Source of the DNA: JBFHKO01 sp041595355
Lineage (GTDB): Bacteria > Pseudomonadota > Gammaproteobacteria > Enterobacterales > Aeromonadaceae
NCBI GenBank assembly: GCA_041595355.1
Contig: JBFHKO010000106.1
Coordinates: 1 to 8,673, forward strand
Length of the DNA stretch: 8,673 bases
Direction of reading: 5' to 3'
Below, piece after piece: positions 3,715-8,673 of the stretch. The position numbers and the translations under genes are program-made. A model generated the notes under the pieces. That model ran no database searches. It was not told the origin of the DNA and worked only from the letters and a program-made list of their open reading frames with translations. Each line of letters begins with the position of its first letter. The stretch's first letter is position 1.

Positions 3715-6585
3715 GTGAGAATCCTAACCCTGCTCGGCTTGTTGCTGATGGTGCTGCGGGCCTGGGCCTCGCCCCTGATCGATGTCGGGGAGCGGCCGCT
3801 CCTCATCAATCTGGGACCCGAACTGGAAACCCTGGTCTCGACGCCGCATGACTTCTGGCCAGCGGAAGTGGCTACGCGGCCGGGCTGGCATAAATCCGGT
3901 CAGGCCTTGCCAAGCTATGGCCTGGATCCGCGGCCGCGCTGGTTTCGCATTGGCCTGCGCAATGACTCGGTCACCGAGCAGCCCCTGATGCTGGAAGTGG
4001 CCAACCCCCATCTGGAGCGGCTGGATATCTTTCAGTTGCAGGGTGGGCGGGTCAGCCGGCTCTGGAGCACGGGCCTTGATCGTGGCATCGACAGCAAACC
4101 CTACCCCTCGCGCTCCTATACCGTTCCCCTGACGCTGCAGAGCGATGAGCGGGTGGAGTTCTATTTTCGGGTCGATAGTCGCAGTTTTCTGCAATTTCCC
4201 CTGTTTCTCAGCGATATCCGTACCTTTACCAACCAGGAAGCCATGAGCAAGCTGCGGATGGGGCTGATGTCCGGCGTGTTTCTGCTGGCCGGGGCCTATG
4301 CGCTGCTGCTGTTTGCCTTCATCCGCGAGCGGCGTTTTGTCTATTATGCGCTCTTCTGTTTCAGCCTGCTGGTCACCACCTGGAGTCTGCGGGGCTATTT
4401 CAGCCTGGATCCGACTCTGCCTGCCTGGTTTGCCGAACAGCACCTGCTGCTGAGTCTGGCCAACCTGCTGCTGATGTCGCTTATTCTCTCCAGCATCGAC
4501 ATGTTCCGCATCTGGTTGCCCCAGTTGTGGCGCTACCTCTGTCGCGTGCTGCTGCTCATGCTGGGCATGACGGCCATCGGCGTCTGGTTGATCCCCCAGG
4601 TGGAGGCACTCTACCTCACCTTCGGTCTCTATGTTCTGGTGACCCTGCAATCCCTGCTGGTGGCGCTTTATTTCTTCAATCATGGCAGCTGGTTGCTGAA
4701 GGTGTATGCCTATTCGTGGCTGGGGTTCATGACCGGCTGCCTGCTGCTGTTTTGCGATCGCTTTGGCTGGCTGCACCAGGGGGTGTTCAGCGACGTGCTG
4801 CTCTCCTCCTTCGCGGTGCTGGCCGCCGTGCTGCTGGCCTTCTCTCTGGCCTACCGCACCTACCAGGAGAAGGTGGGACGCCTGCGTGCCAAGCGCCAGG
4901 CCTCGGAAGGGTTGAAGCGTTATTTCGATATCTACCACAGTGCCAATGAAGGGCTGTTCACCTCGACTCTGGAGGGGCAGCTGCTGGCCGCCAATCCGGC
5001 CTATTGCCAGCTGTTCGGTTTCAATGATCTGCACAGCATGTCGATGACGGCGGGGCGGGCGGTTCAGACCCTGTATGCCAATCCCCGCGAGCGGGATGAT
5101 CTGGTGGCCCAGTTGCTCTCCTCGGCCGCCCAGGCCGTGCGCAGCGACGTACAGATGCGGCGTGCCGATGGCTCTGTCTTCTGGGCGCGACTGTCGCTGC
5201 GGCTGTCACGCCGCAACGGCAAGAACCGGCCGATACTGCTGGAGGGCATACTGGTGGATATCACCGAGAGCAAGGAGTATCAGGCGCAACTGGAGTACCT
5301 GGCGACCCATGATGAGGTGACCGGACTGTACAATCGCCGTTATCTGATCCGGGGTCTGGAGCAGTTGCTGGCCCGCCGCAAGCACCAGCCGGGAACCGAT
5401 TACCTCTGCCTCATCGATATCGACAACTTCAAGGTGATCAACGAGTCGGTAGGGCATCAGGGGGGGGATGAATTCCTCAAACAGATAGCGCTGCAGCTGG
5501 GCGGCATTCTCGAGTCACGCTTTCTGCTGGCCCGCGTCAGCAGCGATCAGTTTGGTGTGCTGCTGGAGAATACCTACATCGACGAGGCCATTCGCTACGC
5601 CGAACGCTGGCGCAAGGCCATCGCCAGCATCAGCTTGGGGTTTGCCACTCCCGGGCAGATCTTCAACGTAACCGCCAGTCTGGGGCTGGTGCCCCTGCAG
5701 CAGGCCGGTGAGGATGTGGTCAGCCTGCTGGCCCTGGCGGATGCCGCCTGTACCAAAGCCAAGCGCCAGGGACGCAACCGCCTGTACCTGCACGCGGATG
5801 TCAGCGCCGAGACCCGGGAGCAGCAGGAGGAAGGCGCCTGGGCCGCGCGTCTCAACCAGGCGCTGGCGAACGATGGATTTGTCCTGCTGCGTCAGAACAT
5901 GATCCCGATCCGGTCGGCCAAGGCGGGAGAGCGCTACGAGATACTGCTGCGTTTCCGGGGCCCGGACGGGCAACTCATCCGCCCCGACGCCTTCATGGGG
6001 GCGGCACAACGCTTTGGCCTGATCCCCGCCATCGATCTCTGGGTCATGCGCACGTTGCTGCAGTGGTATGCCGATCACCCCGAGGAGCTGATTTCGCTGA
6101 AGATAGTCTCGGTCAATCTGTCTGCCGAGACATTGCGCACGCCGGCACTGTGCCGTCAGTTGCAGGCGTTGCTGGAAAGCGCGCCCGGGCTGAGCAGCAA
6201 GCTCTGTTTCGAGCTGGCCGAGCAGCTGGTGCTGGCTGATATCGACGCCACCCGGGCCTTCATCCGGACCGTCAAGGCCCTGGGCTGCCAGATCGCCCTG
6301 GACCATTTTGGCAGCGGTTTTTCATCCTGCGTGCATCTCAAACAGTTGAATATCGACTGGCTCAAGATCGATGCCCAGTTTATCCGGCGCATGGATGAAG
6401 GGGCCATCGATGCGGCCATCGTCAGTGCCATGATTGAGCTGGCGCGCGTGGCCAACCTGAAGATGGTGGCAACCGGCGTGGAAAGTGACGCCATCCGCAA
6501 GCGCCTGCAGCACTTGGGGGTCGATTACCTGCAGGGGCATGCCATGTCCGAGCCGACCCTGCTTCGCAAAACGATTTCAGCGTAA
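3715..6585 (+). CDS. 7TMR-DISM sensor with PAS and degenerate GGDEF and EAL domains
   Basis: This inner-membrane signalling protein has 956 residues. A signal peptide (about 1-19, MRILTLLGLLL to AWA) leads into a periplasmic 7TMR-DISMED2-type domain (about 25-165). Seven hydrophobic segments follow (about 183-202, 208-227, 244-260, 280-297, 301-323, 332-350 and 358-381). In the cytoplasm lie a PAS domain (about 400-522), a GGDEF domain (about 532-690, from HDEVTGLYNRR) and an EAL domain (about 710-953).

The GGDEF signature site is SSDQF (609-613), and no RxxD inhibitory site precedes it. The EAL domain keeps Glu742, Asn801, Glu833, Asp863, Lys884 and Gln940. The second Asp of DDFG is His864, and the first Glu of EGVE is Thr920. 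Catalysis by either domain is unlikely, so a receptor or interaction role in the style of LapD, FimX or CsrD is inferred.

The GTG start gives the full signal peptide, but no ribosome binding site is visible. The signal sensed is unknown. Base composition resembles the neighbours. Confidence 0.93.
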   Translation: MRILTLLGLLLMVLRAWASPLIDVGERPLLINLGPELETLVSTPHDFWPAEVATRPGWHKSGQALPSYGLDPRPRWFRIGLRNDSVTEQPLMLEVANPHLERLDIFQLQGGRVSRLWSTGLDRGIDSKPYPSRSYTVPLTLQSDERVEFYFRVDSRSFLQFPLFLSDIRTFTNQEAMSKLRMGLMSGVFLLAGAYALLLFAFIRERRFVYYALFCFSLLVTTWSLRGYFSLDPTLPAWFAEQHLLLSLANLLLMSLILSSIDMFRIWLPQLWRYLCRVLLLMLGMTAIGVWLIPQVEALYLTFGLYVLVTLQSLLVALYFFNHGSWLLKVYAYSWLGFMTGCLLLFCDRFGWLHQGVFSDVLLSSFAVLAAVLLAFSLAYRTYQEKVGRLRAKRQASEGLKRYFDIYHSANEGLFTSTLEGQLLAANPAYCQLFGFNDLHSMSMTAGRAVQTLYANPRERDDLVAQLLSSAAQAVRSDVQMRRADGSVFWARLSLRLSRRNGKNRPILLEGILVDITESKEYQAQLEYLATHDEVTGLYNRRYLIRGLEQLLARRKHQPGTDYLCLIDIDNFKVINESVGHQGGDEFLKQIALQLGGILESRFLLARVSSDQFGVLLENTYIDEAIRYAERWRKAIASISLGFATPGQIFNVTASLGLVPLQQAGEDVVSLLALADAACTKAKRQGRNRLYLHADVSAETREQQEEGAWAARLNQALANDGFVLLRQNMIPIRSAKAGERYEILLRFRGPDGQLIRPDAFMGAAQRFGLIPAIDLWVMRTLLQWYADHPEELISLKIVSVNLSAETLRTPALCRQLQALLESAPGLSSKLCFELAEQLVLADIDATRAFIRTVKALGCQIALDHFGSGFSSCVHLKQLNIDWLKIDAQFIRRMDEGAIDAAIVSAMIELARVANLKMVATGVESDAIRKRLQHLGVDYLQGHAMSEPTLLRKTISA

Positions 6586-6595
6586 CGCCATGGGG

Positions 6596-6646
6596 GGAGG
6601 AGCATGGTCAACCGGAACACTTTTCGGTACCATCCCCCTCCTTTTT
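6596..6646 (+). terminator. Terminator or attenuator between the signalling gene and pheS
   Basis: GGAGG (6596-6600) pairs with CCTCC (6637-6641), and ATGGT (6604-6608) pairs with ACCAT (6629-6633). An apical stem CCGGAA (6612-6617) pairs with TTTCGG (6622-6627, one G-U) around loop CACT. Five T residues follow at 6642-6646. It lies 10 nt after the stop of the signalling gene and about 50 nt before pheS, so it could end the first transcript or attenuate the second. No promoter is visible between its T run and pheS. Confidence 0.65.
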
Positions 6647-6696
6647 CCCATCAACACCAGCTAGCCCCACACCGGGGAGTGGGTAACGAGGAAGAC

Positions 6697-7680
6697 ATGC
6701 AACAGTTAGATGATGTTATTGCCAAGGCACAGGCCGAGATCGCCGGTGCCGCCGATGCGGCCGCGCTTGATGAGCTGCGGGTGCTCTATTTCGGCAAGAA
6801 GGGGGTGTTCACCGAGCAGATGAAGACCCTGGGTGCCCTGTCGGCGGAAGAGCGTCCGGCCGCAGGTCAGCGCATCAACCAGGCCAAGGAGCAGGTGCAG
6901 CAGAGCCTGAATGCGCGGCGCGATGATCTGCAGGCGGCCGAGCTGAACCTCAAGCTGGCCGCCGAAACGCTGGATATCAGCCTGCCGGGGCGTCGCCTGG
7001 ACAATGGCGGTTTGCATCCGGTGACCCGCACCATAGAGCGCATTCAGCGTCTGCTGGGCGATCTGGGCTTCAGCGTCGCCACCGGACCGGAAATCGAGGA
7101 CGGCTTTCATAACTTCGATGCACTGAATATTCCGGCGCATCACCCGGCGCGCACCGATCACGACACCTTCTACTTCAATCCGGAGCTGATGCTGCGTACC
7201 CACACCTCGGGTGTGCAGATCCGCACCATGCAGCATCAGCAGCCGCCCATCCGTGTCATTGCCCCGGGGCGCGTGTACCGCAACGATTACGATCAGACTC
7301 ACACGCCCATGTTCCATCAGGTGGAAGGGTTGCTGGTGGACAAGCACGTCAGCTTCACCGAGCTCAAGGGCATACTGCACGACTTCCTGCGCAACTTCTT
7401 CGAAGAGGATCTGACCATCCGCTTCCGCCCCTCCTACTTCCCCTTTACCGAGCCGAGTGCCGAGGTGGACGTGATGGGCAAGAATGGCCGCTGGCTGGAA
7501 GTGCTGGGCTGCGGCATGGTGCATCCAAACGTGCTGCGAGCCGTGGGCATCGATCCGGAAGTTTACTCCGGCTTTGCATTCGGTATGGGTGTCGAGCGAC
7601 TGACCATGTTGCGCTACGGTGTCAACGACCTGCGTTCATTCTTCGAAAATGACCTGCGTTTCCTCAAGCAGTTCAAGTAA
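6697..7680 (+). CDS. pheS: Phenylalanine--tRNA ligase alpha subunit
   Basis: PheS is the catalytic subunit of the (alpha-beta)2 enzyme that charges tRNA-Phe in the cytosol. From ATG 6697 the product is 327 residues, equal to E. coli PheS. It has an N-terminal coiled-coil tRNA-binding region (about 1-85). The class II catalytic core follows, with GLHPVTRTIERI, motif 2 around YRNDYDQTHTPMFHQVEG and motif 3 GFAFGMGVERL. Ala294, which sets amino-acid pocket size in E. coli, is conserved. The frame stays open upstream to an ATG at 6604, but those 31 residues would be translated from within the terminator hairpin and are not part of the family. GAGGA at 6688-6692 supports 6697. pheT starts 19 nt downstream. 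No Phe-rich leader peptide like E. coli pheM was found upstream. Confidence 0.98.
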   Translation: MQQLDDVIAKAQAEIAGAADAAALDELRVLYFGKKGVFTEQMKTLGALSAEERPAAGQRINQAKEQVQQSLNARRDDLQAAELNLKLAAETLDISLPGRRLDNGGLHPVTRTIERIQRLLGDLGFSVATGPEIEDGFHNFDALNIPAHHPARTDHDTFYFNPELMLRTHTSGVQIRTMQHQQPPIRVIAPGRVYRNDYDQTHTPMFHQVEGLLVDKHVSFTELKGILHDFLRNFFEEDLTIRFRPSYFPFTEPSAEVDVMGKNGRWLEVLGCGMVHPNVLRAVGIDPEVYSGFAFGMGVERLTMLRYGVNDLRSFFENDLRFLKQFK

Positions 7681-7699
7681 GGATTAAGGGGCTACAACA

Positions 7700-8673
7700 A
7701 TGAAATTCTGTAAATCCTGGGTGGACGAGTGGGTCCAGGTCACGCTGGGCGCCGAGCAACTGGCCGAGCAGATCACCATGGCCGGTCTGGAAGTCGATGG
7801 TATCGAGCCGGTGGCGGGGACCTTCAGCAAGGTGTTGGTGGGGGAGGTCGTGGCCTGTGCCCAGCATCCCGACGCCGACAAACTGCGCATCACCAAGGTG
7901 AATGTGGGCGCCGGCGAGCCGCTGGATATCGTCTGCGGTGCCCCCAACTGCCGGCAGGGCCTCAAGGTGGCCGTGGCGACCGTCGGTGCCGTGCTGCCGG
8001 GTGACTTCGTCATCAAGGCCGCCAAGCTGCGCGGCCAGCCGTCGCACGGCATGCTCTGCTCCTACAGTGAGCTGGGCATACCGGTGGAGGCCGATGGCAT
8101 CATAGAGCTGCCGCTGGATGCGCCCATCGGTGCCGATCTGCGCGATTACCTGCAACTGGACGACGTCACCATCGAAGTCGATTTGACGCCGAACCGCGCC
8201 GATTGTCTCGGCATTGCCGGTCTGGCGCGGGAGATTGGCGTCCTGAATCGTTGCGAGGTGCACATGCCGGCATGGCAGCCGGTCGCGGCCGGCAGCGAAG
8301 TGCGCTTCCCCATCCGCGTCGAGGCGGTCGAGGCCTGCCCGCGCTACCTGGGCCGGGTGCTGCAGCAGGTCAATGTCAAGGCGGCCACGCCGCTGTGGAT
8401 GCAGGAGAAACTGCGTCGCTGCGGACTGCGCTCCATCGATCCCATTGTCGATGTCACCAACTATGTGCTGCTGGAGCTGGGGCAGCCGATGCATGCCTTC
8501 GATCTGGCGCAGCTGGATGGCGAGATCTGCGTGCGCATGGCCAAGGCCGGTGAAAGCCTGACGCTGCTGGACGAGAGCGAGATCTCGCTGCACGACGACT
8601 CGCTGGTGATCGCCGATGGACGTGGTCCCGTGGCGCTGGCGGGTATCTTCGGTGGCCTGGCCAGCGGCGTGAC
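7700..8673 (+). CDS. pheT: Phenylalanine--tRNA ligase beta subunit, N-terminal part
   Basis: The frame is open for 324 codons from ATG 7700 and leaves the window at the right edge; the E. coli protein is about 795 residues, so roughly 40 percent is present. It begins MKFCKSW and carries the EMAP/tRNA-binding-like domain (about 40-150) with VVACAQHPDADKLRITKV and DIVCGAPNCRQGLKVAVA. The B3/B4 editing region starts near residue 210 and includes RYLGRVL, LRRCGLRSID and VDVTNYVLLELGQPMHAFD. AAGGGG at 7686-7691, 8 nt upstream, is the ribosome binding site. It is cotranscribed with pheS. The editing and B5-B8 domains beyond the edge cannot be assessed. Confidence 0.98.
   Translation, partial: MKFCKSWVDEWVQVTLGAEQLAEQITMAGLEVDGIEPVAGTFSKVLVGEVVACAQHPDADKLRITKVNVGAGEPLDIVCGAPNCRQGLKVAVATVGAVLPGDFVIKAAKLRGQPSHGMLCSYSELGIPVEADGIIELPLDAPIGADLRDYLQLDDVTIEVDLTPNRADCLGIAGLAREIGVLNRCEVHMPAWQPVAAGSEVRFPIRVEAVEACPRYLGRVLQQVNVKAATPLWMQEKLRRCGLRSIDPIVDVTNYVLLELGQPMHAFDLAQLDGEICVRMAKAGESLTLLDESEISLHDDSLVIADGRGPVALAGIFGGLASGV

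Noticed and set aside
3724..5034. 436-codon minus-strand frame opposite the signalling gene
   Set aside because: Low-complexity Gln/His/Gly-rich translation with no domain; a shadow of the true gene. The minus-strand frames at 5515-6306, 6706-7524 and 7673-8593 are the same.
6630..6682. Pairing of the terminator 3' arm (6630-6637) with GGGGAGTGG (6674-6682) as an antiterminator
   Set aside because: The partner is transcribed after the termination point, so it cannot prevent termination; at most it affects pheS translation.

Overview
The window is an ordinary gammaproteobacterial chromosome segment: the translation-gene block thrS-infC-rpmI-rplT followed by pheS-pheT. The proteins match the Escherichia coli gene set almost residue for residue. 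The genes are GC-rich, and the sequence style suggests Aeromonadaceae or a close relative; that placement is inference from recalled protein similarity. Two things depart from the E. coli layout. A large c-di-GMP-type membrane signalling gene sits between rplT and pheS, and a kinase gene (yniA type) reads divergently just upstream of thrS.

Layout. Positions 1-187 (minus strand) hold the N-terminal part of a fructosamine kinase family gene, cut by the window edge. Positions 188-470 are a divergent control region. It carries a good sigma70 promoter and a leader RNA with two 7-nt-loop hairpins that resemble threonine tRNA anticodon arms, the arrangement expected for a ThrRS autoregulatory operator. 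thrS (471-2399) is followed after 3 nt by infC (2403-2945), which appears to start at a rare AUA codon. An internal promoter for infC lies inside thrS. A terminator-like hairpin separates infC from rpmI (3039-3233) and rplT (3248-3604), and a strong terminator follows rplT.

Positions 3715-6585 encode a 956-residue protein with a signal peptide, a 7TMR-DISMED2 sensor, seven transmembrane segments, and PAS, GGDEF and EAL domains. Both output domains look catalytically degenerate. The true GGDEF site reads SSDQF, although a literal GGDEF string occurs about 26 residues earlier. The EAL domain lacks the second Asp of DDFG and the first Glu of EGVE. It is therefore more likely a c-di-GMP receptor or protein-interaction hub than a cyclase or phosphodiesterase.

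A terminator- or attenuator-like structure lies between this gene and pheS (6697-7680). pheT (7700 to the right edge) is incomplete. No Phe-rich pheM-like leader peptide was seen.

Functionally, the block supplies two aminoacyl-tRNA synthetases, initiation factor 3 and ribosomal proteins L35 and L20. In E. coli these are genes under feedback by their own products, and visible elements here fit that pattern for thrS and infC. The long minus-strand ORFs opposite thrS, the signalling gene, pheS and pheT are codon-bias shadows. I do not see a wholly new system. The items most worth following are the degenerate signalling protein, the AUA start and the tRNA-mimic leader.
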